A DNA stretch of 64,000 nt. Source: Rhizobium sp. ZPR4 (GTDB taxonomy: Bacteria > Pseudomonadota > Alphaproteobacteria > Rhizobiales > Rhizobiaceae). The stretch lies in assembly GCF_040215725.1 (NCBI RefSeq), contig NZ_CP157969.1:558001-622000 (forward strand). The letters are read 5' to 3'. The position numbers were made by a program, and so were the translations under genes. Positions 35,050-44,649 of this stretch are shown piece by piece. Position 1 is the first letter of the stretch; each line of letters starts with the position of its first letter. The notes below the pieces were generated by a model. It was not told the DNA's origin, did no database searches, and was given only the letters and a program-made list of their open reading frames with translations.

Positions 35050-35976
35050 ATGCTCAGTCTCCGCCAATTCCAGCAATTTCTTGCCGTCGCCGAAACCATG
35101 AGCTTTCGCCGCGCCGCGGAAAGGCTCAGCATGGCGCAGCCGCCACTCACGACAGCCATCCGTCAGATGGAAGAGGAGCTTGGCGTGCGCCTGTTCGAGC
35201 GCACCAACAGAATTACCGGCCTAACCCCAGCCGGCGAAGTTTTGCGTGAGGAAGCACAGCGGACAATCGCTCAAGCGGAGCGCGCAATGACCTTGACAAA
35301 GCGCGCTGGCGAAGGCGCCATCGGAACGTTGCGTATCGGTTTTGTCGCCAGTTCCATCCACCATCTGGTGCCGCAGATCATCGCCGGCTTTCGACGGGAC
35401 AATCCCTCGATCGTGTTGGAACTGGAAGAGGCCACATCCGCGCGACAGATTGCATCCATTATCGCCGATCAGACGGATGTCGGCCTTGTGGCGCTGCCGA
35501 TCCCTGCCAGCGCGGAAATGCTGATGGCGACGAAGGTTTTGCTGGAGAGCCGACTTGTGGCCGCAATACCAGCCGATCATCCTTTGGCATCGGAACCGCT
35601 GTTTCCGCTTGCCGCCCTGGCGGGGGAATCGTGGATCCTCTTTCCAGAAAGCGAAGGACCGGGACTCTATTCAACGATCATGCGGGCATGCTTCGAAGCA
35701 GGATTTTCACCGCGTGTCGAACAGCGTGCCGTACAGATGGAAACTATAATAGGCCTGGTGGCCGCCGGTCTCGGCGTGTCTTTGGTGCCTGAAGCGTTCC
35801 TGTCGTCCAGGCACGAGGGGGTAGCCTTTCGGAATCTCGATGGTGAGGGCACGCCCATACCTTACAAAGTTGGTTTGGCGTGGCGAAGCAGCCAATCTTC
35901 GCCCGTCCTTTCTTCCTTCCTGCGTTTCGTGGAGCAACTCCGGCAAAGCGGCTCCTTGAGGCAGACAGCAGTTTGA
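35050..35976 (+). CDS. LysR-family transcriptional regulator
   Basis: A 308-residue regulator starting at MLSLRQFQQFLAVAE. The HTH is MSFRRAAERLSMAQPPLTTAI (landmarks RAAERLSMAQ), followed by the linker helix ELGVRLFERT and a substrate-binding effector domain (GTLRIGF). The frame is open seven codons upstream, but 35050 matches the family start. The divergent SDR gene is the likely target. Confidence 0.87.
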   Translation: MLSLRQFQQFLAVAETMSFRRAAERLSMAQPPLTTAIRQMEEELGVRLFERTNRITGLTPAGEVLREEAQRTIAQAERAMTLTKRAGEGAIGTLRIGFVASSIHHLVPQIIAGFRRDNPSIVLELEEATSARQIASIIADQTDVGLVALPIPASAEMLMATKVLLESRLVAAIPADHPLASEPLFPLAALAGESWILFPESEGPGLYSTIMRACFEAGFSPRVEQRAVQMETIIGLVAAGLGVSLVPEAFLSSRHEGVAFRNLDGEGTPIPYKVGLAWRSSQSSPVLSSFLRFVEQLRQSGSLRQTAV

Positions 35977-36149
35977 CAACCACTTTGATTTCCAGCTCGG
36001 CACCAAATCAACCAACGATCTCAGCCGCCGTCCGAAGGATGTGCGAGCTCTTGAAAGAATCCGAACCGGCGCTCCGTAAGATACTTCTAGCGCAGAATGT
36101 AAATTCCCCGAGTAAGGATACCGGACGCAGATTCAGGATTTCTCGCGCC

Positions 36150-36905
36150 CTAAGCGACCGCCTGAGCGCCGGTGATCTCGACCAGAGAGCCGCAGATGAA
36201 GGCGGCCTCGTCTGACGCCAGGAATGCAACCAGTGCGGCGACTTCTTCGGGCTTGCCGATGCGTCCGAAAGGCACGAGCATGTCCAGGTCCGCGATCGTG
36301 CGGCCGGATCGCCTTACGCCTGCTTCCAGCATTGGCGTGTGGATCTCGCCCGGGCAGACTGCGTTGACCCGAACCTTGTCTGGCGCATAGTCTCGGGCCA
36401 GATTCTGGGTGAATGCCGCAACGGCTGCTTTCGTCGTGTTGTAGGCAATGTGGTTCGGTGCGGGATAGAGCCCCCATTGCGAAGCCGTGTTGACGATCGC
36501 CCCGCCCTCGGCCGCAATCATGTGCGGAAGTACGGCACGGCATAGGTGGAACATCGAATCGAGATTGACCGTAAAACTGATGTCCCAATCCTCATCCGAC
36601 AAGGACAGCAGATTGCCGCGCCGGTTGATGCCGGCATTGTTGACGAGGATATCGATACGGTTTCGCAAGCCGAATGCCTGCTCCACGAGATTGAAGCACG
36701 CGTCCTTCCTTGCAATATCCGCCGCGATCATCGTCGCGGTGCCTCCCTCGGCCTTGATACCGTCAACGACCTGATTAGCGGCCTCGGCGTTCACGTCCGT
36801 CACGATGACGAGTGCCCCTTCGCTTGACAAGCGCCTGGCGATGGCCGAGCCGATCCCTCCGCCGGCTCCTGTAACGATCGCAACCTTGCCCTCAAAACGC
36901 TTCAT
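36150..36905 (-). CDS. SDR-family oxidoreductase
   Basis: A 251-residue short-chain dehydrogenase with TGAGGGIG, a following TDVNAEA (Asp favours NAD), NNAG, and the catalytic YNTTK rather than the usual YxASK. The start at 36905 is set by a GGAG at 8 bases; an in-frame ATG at 36918-36920 directly abuts the previous stop. It is immediately downstream of another SDR gene and probably shares its transcript with the hydroxyproline cluster. Substrate unknown. Confidence 0.85.
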   Translation of the reverse strand: MKRFEGKVAIVTGAGGGIGSAIARRLSSEGALVIVTDVNAEAANQVVDGIKAEGGTATMIAADIARKDACFNLVEQAFGLRNRIDILVNNAGINRRGNLLSLSDEDWDISFTVNLDSMFHLCRAVLPHMIAAEGGAIVNTASQWGLYPAPNHIAYNTTKAAVAAFTQNLARDYAPDKVRVNAVCPGEIHTPMLEAGVRRSGRTIADLDMLVPFGRIGKPEEVAALVAFLASDEAAFICGSLVEITGAQAVA

Positions 36906-36920
36906 GGGAATCATCTCCAT

Positions 36921-37679
36921 TTATCGAATATAGCTTCCACCGTTGACATCGAGCGTCGCCCCGTTCAGCGACGCCTGGCTCGGGCGCAGGACGAATGCGA
37001 CGAGTTCAGCCACTTCCGACGGCGCGGCCATTTCACCGATCGGAATATCCGCAACCGCGGCGGCCTTCCCATGCGCGGCGATAAAATCTTCCGCCATGTC
37101 CGTGCGTACCCAGCCGGGAGCGATCGCAACCGCGGTCACACCTTCGCCACCGAAACTGCGAGCGATCGACTTCGTCAGATTGACGAGTGCCGCCTTGGTC
37201 GCCCCATAGGGCATCGCATCGGCTGCGTAACCGCGCTGTCCGGCCCGGCTGGCGATGTTGACGATACGGCCACCGCCATTTGCCTTAAAATGAAGGATCG
37301 CATTCTTGCAAAGGTCGGCGGCGGCGAAAAAATTGATCTGAAACTCCCTCTGCCACACCGCTCGCCAATCGGCCTGCGAGGCATTGATGGACACTTCCGT
37401 CCGGATTCCCGCGTTGTTGACGAGTCCGTTCACACGTCCGGCAATGTCGACCGCCCCTCGCCAGAGTTCGAACGGCCCTTCCGCCGTAGAGAGGTCGGCC
37501 TGGATGATCCAACCGCGACCGCCGATGCGCGCCAGCAAGGCTTCTGCTCCCGCCCTGTCCCGGCCGAAGTGAATGATCGGTCTTGCGCCTTCTGCAGCAA
37601 GGCACTCGACAATCGCGGCGCCTATTCCGCCGGATGCTCCGGTGACCAATACGGTCTGTCCTTCAAGTGATCTGTCCAT
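36921..37679 (-). CDS. SDR-family oxidoreductase
   Basis: A 252-residue short-chain dehydrogenase. The cofactor motif is TGASGGIG; NNAG, IASRAG (Ser) and YGATK (Tyr/Lys) form the active site. It lies 9 bp after the proline racemase-family gene, so it is co-transcribed. The two consecutive SDRs are extra to the known four-step hydroxyproline pathway and may handle a related compound. Confidence 0.85.
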   Translation of the reverse strand: MDRSLEGQTVLVTGASGGIGAAIVECLAAEGARPIIHFGRDRAGAEALLARIGGRGWIIQADLSTAEGPFELWRGAVDIAGRVNGLVNNAGIRTEVSINASQADWRAVWQREFQINFFAAADLCKNAILHFKANGGGRIVNIASRAGQRGYAADAMPYGATKAALVNLTKSIARSFGGEGVTAVAIAPGWVRTDMAEDFIAAHGKAAAVADIPIGEMAAPSEVAELVAFVLRPSQASLNGATLDVNGGSYIR

Positions 37680-37688
37680 GATTGCCTC

Positions 37689-38723
37689 TCACCGCAACAG
37701 GTCGACCTGCGGTCCCCATGTATCGGAGAGCGCGAAGCCGGCCGCGAATGGATCGTTTTCCGAAAGGCGCAGTTGCGAGCGGCCGTAGACATAGCCGCGG
37801 CCGGTGATGCGCGGAAGGATCGCCTTGCGGCCGCCGACCTGCGTTTCGCCGATCACCTCGGCCTTGAACTCTCCTCCAATGATCGAACGCGACGTGCGGA
37901 TATCGCCGACCGAGACGACGCCTCTTGCGTAAAGGGCGGCAAGATTGGCGGAGCTACCGGTTCCGCAGGGCGAGCGATCGACGCGGCCGGGCTGCAGGGT
38001 CGTGCAGGTTCGAACTGCCCCATCCGTCTCCATGTCACGGAACATGACATAGGCAATTTCGGTGATGCCCGGCAGCGTCGGGTGAGCGACCTTGATCTGC
38101 TCCCCCACCAGGCGCTTCAGCTCGATGCCGGCTTCAGCCAGCGCGCGCGCATTTCCCGGTTCTATTTTGAGCCCGATCTGGTTCGCATCGACCAGCGCAT
38201 AGTAAACGCCGCCGAAGGCGACATCGATCTTGATCCGTCCCCAGACAGGCGTTTCGACGTCGTGGTCGAGCAATTCCGCGAAACTTGGCACATTGTCGAG
38301 GCTCACGCCGACACAGCGGCCGCTCTCGCACCATGCGCGGGCGACGATCAGACCGGCCGGGGTGTCCAGCCGAACCACGGTCTCCGGCTCGCGCATCGAT
38401 ATACGGCCGCTTTCCAGAAGAGCCGTGACCACACAGATGCAGTTGCTGCCCGACATGGGATGCGCACGGTCGGCCTGCAGCACAATGAATCCGGCATCGG
38501 CGTCAGCGCGCGTCGGAGCGACGAGCAGGTTGACGGACATGGCGACATTGGCGCGCGGCTCGAAAGTGACGAAACGCCTGAGGCTATCGTCGACCGTATT
38601 GATGTGGTTCATCTTGTCGAGCATCGTTGCACCGGGAATGTCCGGAGCACCGTCAACGAGGACGTGGCCAAGCTCGCCCTGGCAGTGAACGAGCAGCAAT
38701 TCGAGAGATTTGTCGAAACGCAT
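37689..38723 (-). CDS. Proline racemase-family enzyme (4-hydroxyproline 2-epimerase or 3-hydroxyproline dehydratase)
   Basis: A 344-residue member of the proline racemase superfamily. The C-terminal catalytic motif DRSPCGTGSSA has Cys253. At the position of the first catalytic Cys in the usual MCGHG motif this protein has MSGSN, that is Ser91 in place of Cys. Ser/Cys members exist within the family, so it may still epimerise trans-4-hydroxy-L-proline to the cis-D form; dehydration of a 3-hydroxyproline is the main alternative. The neighbours (FAD dehydrogenase, DapA-type enzyme, aldehyde dehydrogenase) complete the classical 4-hydroxyproline route and favour epimerase. Confidence 0.8.
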   Translation of the reverse strand: MRFDKSLELLLVHCQGELGHVLVDGAPDIPGATMLDKMNHINTVDDSLRRFVTFEPRANVAMSVNLLVAPTRADADAGFIVLQADRAHPMSGSNCICVVTALLESGRISMREPETVVRLDTPAGLIVARAWCESGRCVGVSLDNVPSFAELLDHDVETPVWGRIKIDVAFGGVYYALVDANQIGLKIEPGNARALAEAGIELKRLVGEQIKVAHPTLPGITEIAYVMFRDMETDGAVRTCTTLQPGRVDRSPCGTGSSANLAALYARGVVSVGDIRTSRSIIGGEFKAEVIGETQVGGRKAILPRITGRGYVYGRSQLRLSENDPFAAGFALSDTWGPQVDLLR

Positions 38724-38735
38724 CCGATCGCGCCT

Positions 38736-40211
38736 TTACTTGATGTACCAGCCCCAAGGCTTGTCGGTGACATATTTGGTGATCTGCTTGGTCTCGAGAT
38801 AATTTTCGAGACCCCAGCGGCCAAGCTCGCGGCCAATTCCGGATTCCTTGTAGCCACCCCATGGCGCCTCGGTGAAGGTGGGCTGGGAGCAATTGATCCA
38901 GACGATGCCTGCCCGGAAGGCTGCTGCGACGCGCTCGGCACGAGCTTCGTCCTTCGACATGACGGCGGCAGCCAGGCCGAAACGGGAATCGTTCGCAAGC
39001 TCGATCGCTTCCTCTTCGGTCTCGAAGGGCCGGATGCACACGACGGGGCCGAATATCTCCTCAACCCAGGCGTCGCTGTCGAGCGGAACATCCGTCAATA
39101 TTGTCGGGCGAAGATAATAGCCTTTATCGAACCCTTCCGGCCGCGTTCCGCCGCATGCGACAGTCGCCCCAGCCTTCCGCGCACCCTCGATCGCGGCAAC
39201 GACCTGCTCGTACTGGCGCTTGGAAACCAGCGGCCCCAGCAGGGTGCCCTCTTCCAGGCCGTTTCCGATCTTGATCTTATTCGTCTCCTCGATCAGGCGC
39301 GCAAGAAGGCATTCGTAAATCGCTTTCTGCACGAGAACGCGCGACGTTGCCGAGCAAACCTGGCCCTGGTTCCAGAAGATGCCGAACATGATCCATTCCA
39401 CTGCCTCGTCGATATCGGCATCTTCGAACACGACGAATGGCGACTTGCCACCGAGCTCAAGGCTCACGCGTTTGATGTCGCGGGCAGCCGCAGCCATGAT
39501 CTTGGAGCCCACGGGGCCCGAGCCTGTGAACGCCAGCTTGTCGACGCCCTTGTGGTCGATGATGGCCTGTCCGGCGATCGAACCGGAGCCCGTAAGGATG
39601 TTCAGGACCCCCGGAGGTAGCCCGGCCTTATCGGCGATGGCAGCGAGCTCCAATGCGGTCAGCGACGTCAGCTCGGCGGGCTTGAGGATGACCGTGCAGC
39701 CGGCTGCCAACGCAGGAGCAACTTTCCAGGCGGCCATCAACAGCGGATAGTTCCAGGGAATGATCGCACCCGCGACGCCGATGGGCTCCTTGACTGCCCT
39801 GGAAGCAAAGCGGTCGTCGGCGAGCGTGATGATTTCCTCCGGATTGTTATCGAGCTGCTCGGCAAGGCCGGCATAGAAATCGAAGCATCCTGCCGCATCG
39901 GCGGTGTCCCAGTCGGCCTCCGGGAAGGGTTTGCCATTATCCAGAACCTCCAATCGGGCAATGTCGGCCTGACGGGCGCGAATACCGCTGGCGATAGCCC
40001 TGAGATATTGCCCCCGTCGGGCACCGGAGAGCTTCGGCCATCCATCCTTGTCGAAGGCACGGCGAGCGGCCTTCACAGCGGCATCGACATCCTCGGCCGT
40101 CGCTGCGGCGATCGTCTGTATGACCTCTTCGGTGGCCGGGTTGACGACGTCGCACGTGCCGCCCTTGATTGGCTTCACCCATCGTCCGTCGATATAGAGT
40201 TCTCTTCGCAT
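38736..40211 (-). CDS. Aldehyde dehydrogenase, probable 2-oxoglutarate semialdehyde dehydrogenase
   Basis: A 491-residue NAD(P)-dependent aldehyde dehydrogenase. IPWNYPLLMAAWK, FTGSGPVGS, the catalytic Glu in ELGGKSP and the catalytic Cys in NQGQVCSAT are intact. Sequence character is close to betaine aldehyde dehydrogenases, but the location in a hydroxyproline cluster points to oxidation of 2-oxoglutarate semialdehyde to 2-oxoglutarate (inference). Full family length. Confidence 0.85.
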   Translation of the reverse strand: MRRELYIDGRWVKPIKGGTCDVVNPATEEVIQTIAAATAEDVDAAVKAARRAFDKDGWPKLSGARRGQYLRAIASGIRARQADIARLEVLDNGKPFPEADWDTADAAGCFDFYAGLAEQLDNNPEEIITLADDRFASRAVKEPIGVAGAIIPWNYPLLMAAWKVAPALAAGCTVILKPAELTSLTALELAAIADKAGLPPGVLNILTGSGSIAGQAIIDHKGVDKLAFTGSGPVGSKIMAAAARDIKRVSLELGGKSPFVVFEDADIDEAVEWIMFGIFWNQGQVCSATSRVLVQKAIYECLLARLIEETNKIKIGNGLEEGTLLGPLVSKRQYEQVVAAIEGARKAGATVACGGTRPEGFDKGYYLRPTILTDVPLDSDAWVEEIFGPVVCIRPFETEEEAIELANDSRFGLAAAVMSKDEARAERVAAAFRAGIVWINCSQPTFTEAPWGGYKESGIGRELGRWGLENYLETKQITKYVTDKPWGWYIK

Positions 40212-40245
40212 GTTCTTCCCTCTTTGCTTGCCGTGGCCGCCTGGC

Positions 40246-41484
40246 TCAAAACCGGTCGACGCGATAGGGTTTCATGTCCACGGGCGGTTCGACGCCCGTG
40301 ATGAGGTCCGCCATCAACCGGCCGGTCGTTGCTGCATAGGTCAAGCCGAGATGTCCGTGACCTGTCGCGTACCAGACGTTCCTGCGCTTGGCCGACCGTC
40401 CCATGACCGGAACCGTGTCGGGCAGAGCCGGGCGATGTCCCATCCATTCACTCGTCTGTTCGGCTCGGAGCTCCGGCAGTGCCTCCTTGGCGCGTTTGAC
40501 CAGCACCTTGGCGCGGCGATAATCCGGCGGCGCATCGAGGCCTGCCATCTCCACCGTGCCGCCAACCCGTATCCCGCCCGCCGTCGGCGTCACCATGAAG
40601 GCCCGCGCCGGCCAGATGATCGAATGGCGCATGGAGATGTGCGGCGCCATGATTTGCGTGTGATAGCCACGTTCGGTTTCGAGCGGGATATGTTCGCGCA
40701 GCAGCGCCGAAAGGCGGGCGGTGAAGGCGCCGGCGGCGAGCACGAAGCCGCCCGCTTCGATCCTGCGCCCGTCCTTTGTTCTGAGCGCCTTAACGCAAGC
40801 ATCTGCCTGCTCGAACCCCGCAACTTCGGCCTGTTCGATGCGCCCACCGAGGGCTTGGAATTTTTCCGACAGGGCAACGACCAGTTCGTGAGGATCGGCA
40901 ATCGAGCGGTTGTCGGGAAAAAGCGCGGCCTTGCCGATCTTCGTGGTCAGCGCCGGTTCGAGATCGCGGATGGCATTGCCACCAAGAATTTCGTGCCGGA
41001 AACCAAAGCGTTCGAGCATTTCGATATGCTCGCGGTCGGCCCGAAACTCGGCCTCGTCGCTATAGAGGCTGAGACATCCCTCTGCGCTCAGCATGTGCTG
41101 AAGGCCGGTCGCCTTGAGGAGTGCCTCCAGATCCTCGTGGGCACGTGTGCACAGCGTCGCGCCGGCGTCTTCAAGCTCCCTCAGCTTCGATGGACGGCTT
41201 GCAGCCACAAAGCGCAAAAACCAAGGGATCAGCCGCGGCACATAGGAGGGCCGGATGCGAACAGGCCCTTCGGGATCAAGAAGCCATTTGGGCATCTGCG
41301 CCCAGATACCCGGACGCGAGGCCGGCATGAATTCCGTCACCGCGATGCTCGCCATGTTGCCGTAGGAAGCACCCTGCCCCGGCGCATTCCTATCGATGAG
41401 CACGACGGATTGGCCGCGGCGCTGCAACTCGTAAGCAAGGCTGGTCCCGATAATGCCGGCGCCGACGACAATGATTGAAGCCAC
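40246..41484 (-). CDS. FAD-dependent D-amino-acid dehydrogenase, probable D-hydroxyproline dehydrogenase
   Basis: A 412-residue DadA-like flavoprotein. The N-terminal dinucleotide fold is VVGAGIIGTSLAYEL, with an FAD-binding acidic LIDRN. The C-terminal part has GHGHLGLTYAATTGRLMAD, typical of D-amino acid dehydrogenases. A GTG start at 41484 is preceded by GAGGAAA. In the pathway it would oxidise cis-4-hydroxy-D-proline to a pyrroline, passing electrons to the membrane. Confidence 0.83.
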   Translation of the reverse strand: MASIIVVGAGIIGTSLAYELQRRGQSVVLIDRNAPGQGASYGNMASIAVTEFMPASRPGIWAQMPKWLLDPEGPVRIRPSYVPRLIPWFLRFVAASRPSKLRELEDAGATLCTRAHEDLEALLKATGLQHMLSAEGCLSLYSDEAEFRADREHIEMLERFGFRHEILGGNAIRDLEPALTTKIGKAALFPDNRSIADPHELVVALSEKFQALGGRIEQAEVAGFEQADACVKALRTKDGRRIEAGGFVLAAGAFTARLSALLREHIPLETERGYHTQIMAPHISMRHSIIWPARAFMVTPTAGGIRVGGTVEMAGLDAPPDYRRAKVLVKRAKEALPELRAEQTSEWMGHRPALPDTVPVMGRSAKRRNVWYATGHGHLGLTYAATTGRLMADLITGVEPPVDMKPYRVDRF

Positions 41485-41540
41485 TTCATTTCCTCAAAAA
41501 TGCGTATCGAGGCGCCACCGCACCTCGATATTCGATCTGC

Positions 41541-42419
41541 TCACCAATTCAGGATGGGTTGCATGGCGGCCCTGAACTCAGCCTTCTCCTCGGCCGTCAG
41601 TTCGCCGAGGGGTGCGCGGCTGTTGCCAACGGCCAAGCCTTGAAGCTCGCAGCCATATTTGACCTTCTGCACGAACTTGCCGCTCTCGAGGATGTTCATC
41701 GCGCGATAGAGCACGATCATCTTCTCGCGTGCGGCGGCGAGATCACCTGAGCGGAAGGTTCGATCAAGATCGACACAGGCCTTTGCCATACAATTGGCCG
41801 GCCCGCAGATCCAGGCGTCGGCACCCCAGAACATGAAGTCGAGAGCGATGTCGTCCGAGCCGGAGATCAGGTCGATGCGACCCTTGTAACGGGAATGGAT
41901 GTCGATCGCGCGCTGGAGGGAGCCGGAGCTTTCCTTGATGCCGAGAACACGAGGATCGTCCGCGAGCGCATCGAGGATATCGAAACCGATCTCGACGCCG
42001 TCCTTGTAAGGATAGCTATAGAGCACAAGGTTGATATTGGTGGCATCGAGCACATTGCGAAAATGCGCGAGCAGTTCGTCCTGCGTCGGGCGCGTATAGA
42101 AGGGCGTCGCCAGCAAAACCGTGTCGTAGCCGATCTCCTTGGCCCGAAGCGTGTTTTCGATGACTTCACGGCTTGCAGGCGCGTTCGTGCCGGCGATCAG
42201 GGCTTCGCCTTCCCTGGCAAAATCCTTGACGAACCTCAAGACATCGTCACGCTCCTCGTTCGACAGCGCGGAATATTCACCGGTCGATCCCATAGGGACC
42301 CATCCGGTCACTCCGGCGGCGCGCAGCGCCGTGAGATGCCGTTCGAAGGCTTTGAAATCGACCTTGCCGTTCGCGTCGAAGGGGGTGATGAGCGCAGGCA
42401 TGACGCCGGACAGTTTCAT
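41541..42419 (-). CDS. DapA-family aldolase/deaminase, probable pyrroline-4-hydroxy-2-carboxylate deaminase
   Basis: A 292-residue TIM barrel of the dihydrodipicolinate synthase family. The Schiff-base Lys is in LGIKESSG (about residue 160), the Tyr is in LYSYPYKDG, and GSTGEYSALS near residue 45 is the conserved substrate loop. In hydroxyproline catabolism this family member (LhpC/HypD) deaminates the pyrroline to 2-oxoglutarate semialdehyde; the gene context supports this. Confidence 0.83.
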   Translation of the reverse strand: MKLSGVMPALITPFDANGKVDFKAFERHLTALRAAGVTGWVPMGSTGEYSALSNEERDDVLRFVKDFAREGEALIAGTNAPASREVIENTLRAKEIGYDTVLLATPFYTRPTQDELLAHFRNVLDATNINLVLYSYPYKDGVEIGFDILDALADDPRVLGIKESSGSLQRAIDIHSRYKGRIDLISGSDDIALDFMFWGADAWICGPANCMAKACVDLDRTFRSGDLAAAREKMIVLYRAMNILESGKFVQKVKYGCELQGLAVGNSRAPLGELTAEEKAEFRAAMQPILNW

Positions 42420-42449
42420 GAAGGTCTCCTGTATGTGAAGCGATTGCGT

Positions 42450-43115
42450 TTAGATGGCGAGTTTCTTCAGGATGCGCGCCTCGATGAGCGAGACGGCTCG
42501 CGTCAGCGGAAATGCGATGACGAAATAGATCAGGGCGACGACCGTCAGCACTTCGACGGGCCTTGCCGTGTTGTTCGAGATGTTTTGGCCGACGAACATG
42601 AGGTCCGCCATCCCGACGGCGGAAACCAGGGCGCTCTCCTTGAACAGGCTGACGCAGTTCGACAGCAGCGTCGGGATCGCGCGCAACACGGCCTGCGGCA
42701 GCACGACATTGATGATCTGGATATTGCGGGGAAGTCCGAGCGCAACGCAGGCATCCAGTTGCTCAGGCCCGATCGACTTCAGGCTGGCACGGAAAGTCTC
42801 GCTGGTGATCGCACCCATGTAGAGGGTTAGCGCAATCACACCCGACGCAAGGTTCGACAGTTCGACACCAAGCAACAGCGGCAGGCAAAAGAAGATCCAG
42901 AAGAGCTGAATGAGGACCGGTGTGCCGCGAAAGAACTCGACATAGATACTGGAGACAGCCCTTAGCGCCATGTTGCGGGAGGTTCTGACAAGGCCCACCA
43001 GAAATCCGAGAGAGCATCCGAGCACGATGCAGATGACTGTCAATTTGACGGTCATCCAAAGACCGAGCAACAGCGCGTGCTCGAAGCGGAGAAGGATCGA
43101 GAAGTCGAGCGTCAT
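42450..43115 (-). CDS. Polar amino-acid ABC transporter permease
   Basis: A 221-residue inner-membrane permease of the His/Glu/Gln/Arg family with about five helices. VEFFRGTPVLIQLF and the EAA coupling loop (LDACVALGLPRNIQIINVVLPQA) are standard. It is second of two permeases and follows the first by 9 bp; the DapA gene is 30 bp downstream. It forms the channel of the hydroxyproline-type importer. Confidence 0.88.
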   Translation of the reverse strand: MTLDFSILLRFEHALLLGLWMTVKLTVICIVLGCSLGFLVGLVRTSRNMALRAVSSIYVEFFRGTPVLIQLFWIFFCLPLLLGVELSNLASGVIALTLYMGAITSETFRASLKSIGPEQLDACVALGLPRNIQIINVVLPQAVLRAIPTLLSNCVSLFKESALVSAVGMADLMFVGQNISNNTARPVEVLTVVALIYFVIAFPLTRAVSLIEARILKKLAI

Positions 43116-43124
43116 CCTGGCCTC

Positions 43125-43787
43125 CTAGCTGACGAGAAGCTGCCGACGGCGTTCCAGGAAGCCGACGATTTGCGTGATCGGAAAGGACACGACGAAATAG
43201 ATCAGCGCCACGACCGTGAATGTTTCGATCGGCCGGTATGTTTCGGTCGCGAGCGTCTTTCCCTGGTACATGAGGTCCTGGATCGCCACGATCGCAACCA
43301 GCGCACTCTGCTGGAAAATGACGATGCCGTTCGTCAGCAAGACGGGGATGGAGGCGCGGAACGCGGACGGGAAAACGATGTAGAGTACCCGCTGCAGCGG
43401 TGAAAGGCCGAGCGCGATACCGGCGTCGAGTTGCTCCCGCGGAACCGCCTGGATCGCCGCCCGATAGGCTTCTGCATTGAAGGCCATAAGGTTCAGCCCA
43501 AGCGCCATCACACCCATTGTGATCGGGTCGAGAAAGACGTCGAAAATCATCGGAACGCAGTAGAAGATCCAGACGATCTGAATGATGGCGGGCGTGCAGC
43601 GGAAAAATTCGACGAACAGCATGAACGGCAGACGGACTAGCCGGTAAGGACTCATGATCAAAAGAGCGAGCCCAAATCCCAGACCGATGCCGATGACATT
43701 GGCCGCCGCCGTCAGCTCCAGAGACACCCATAAGCCCTTGAGCAGCGGCGCGATCGAGACTGCGTTGAAGTCGAAGGTGTAACTCAC
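43125..43787 (-). CDS. Polar amino-acid ABC transporter permease
   Basis: A 220-residue permease. The GTG start at 43787 overlaps the ATPase stop (GTGA), so translation is coupled; the frame extends further upstream but inside the ATPase gene. FFRCTPAIIQIVWIFY and LDAGIALGLSPLQRVLYIVFP are the family's landmarks. It pairs with the permease at 42450. Confidence 0.87.
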   Translation of the reverse strand: MSYTFDFNAVSIAPLLKGLWVSLELTAAANVIGIGLGFGLALLIMSPYRLVRLPFMLFVEFFRCTPAIIQIVWIFYCVPMIFDVFLDPITMGVMALGLNLMAFNAEAYRAAIQAVPREQLDAGIALGLSPLQRVLYIVFPSAFRASIPVLLTNGIVIFQQSALVAIVAIQDLMYQGKTLATETYRPIETFTVVALIYFVVSFPITQIVGFLERRRQLLVS

Positions 43788-44581
43788 GCAACCGCCCCCT
43801 GCTGCTTGATGTGAAACACGCGGTCGATGAATTCCTTGGTGCGCTCTTCCCTGGGAGAGCCGAGCACCTGTTCTGGAGGGCCGTCCTCGACGACGACACC
43901 GCCGGCGCAAAAGATCACGCGCGAGGCAATGTTCTTCGCAAACCACATGTCGTGGGTGACGATCATCATCGGCATGTTCTGCGATGCCAATTGGAGGATC
44001 ACCTGCTCCACCTCGCTGACAAGCTCGGGGTCGAGTGCCGAAGTCACCTCGTCGAAAAGCATCAGCTTGGGATCCAGCATCAGGGCGCGGGCAATCGCGA
44101 CGCGCTGCTTCTGGCCGCCGGAAAGCTGGGCGGGGTACGCATTTGCCTTTGCAGCAAGTCCAAACCGCTCAAGAAGGGTCTGGGCACGAGCCATAGCCTT
44201 CGATTTCGCCTCACCCCGTACCTTGCAGGGCGCAAGGATGAGGTTCTGGATGACATTCAAGTGCGGGAAAAGCGTGTAGTGCTGAAAGACCATGCCGATC
44301 GATCGACGGACTTCCGTATCGATGAGGGTCTTCTTGCCGGGGCCTTCAGACGAGATATAGGCCTTCCCATCGAAGCCGATCGAACCGCTATCTATCTGCT
44401 CAAGGCCCATCATTACCCTGAGCAGCGTGCTCTTGCCGCCGCCGCTCGGGCCGATGACAACGACGCGTTCGCCAGGTTTCATTTCGATGTCGATGCCTTT
44501 CAGCACCTGAATGGCTCCATTGCCATAGCTCTTGTGGAGCGCCTGCATTTTGACGAGGGGAAGGCTGAAGGACATGGTCAT
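43784..44581 (-). CDS. Polar amino-acid ABC transporter ATP-binding protein
   Basis: A 265-residue GlnQ-type ATPase with Walker A GPSGGGKST, signature LSGGQKQR, Walker B LMLFDEVTSALD and a D-loop. One substitution is noted: the usual DEPTSALD is DEVTSALD here. Two starts are possible (44581 or 44575). It follows the binding-protein gene by about 70 bp. Confidence 0.88.
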   Translation of the reverse strand: MTMSFSLPLVKMQALHKSYGNGAIQVLKGIDIEMKPGERVVVIGPSGGGKSTLLRVMMGLEQIDSGSIGFDGKAYISSEGPGKKTLIDTEVRRSIGMVFQHYTLFPHLNVIQNLILAPCKVRGEAKSKAMARAQTLLERFGLAAKANAYPAQLSGGQKQRVAIARALMLDPKLMLFDEVTSALDPELVSEVEQVILQLASQNMPMMIVTHDMWFAKNIASRVIFCAGGVVVEDGPPEQVLGSPREERTKEFIDRVFHIKQQGAVA

Positions 44582-44649
44582 GGCCGATCTCGGTTTGTCT
44601 GGAAAGCGAGAGAGTGCGTCGGCGGCCAGGCGCCGACGCCGGACGGGAC

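Noticed and set aside
37773..39620. Rightward open frame of 615 codons opposite the epimerase and aldehyde dehydrogenase genes
   Set aside because: Both leftward genes have intact catalytic motifs; the rightward frame is composition-driven.
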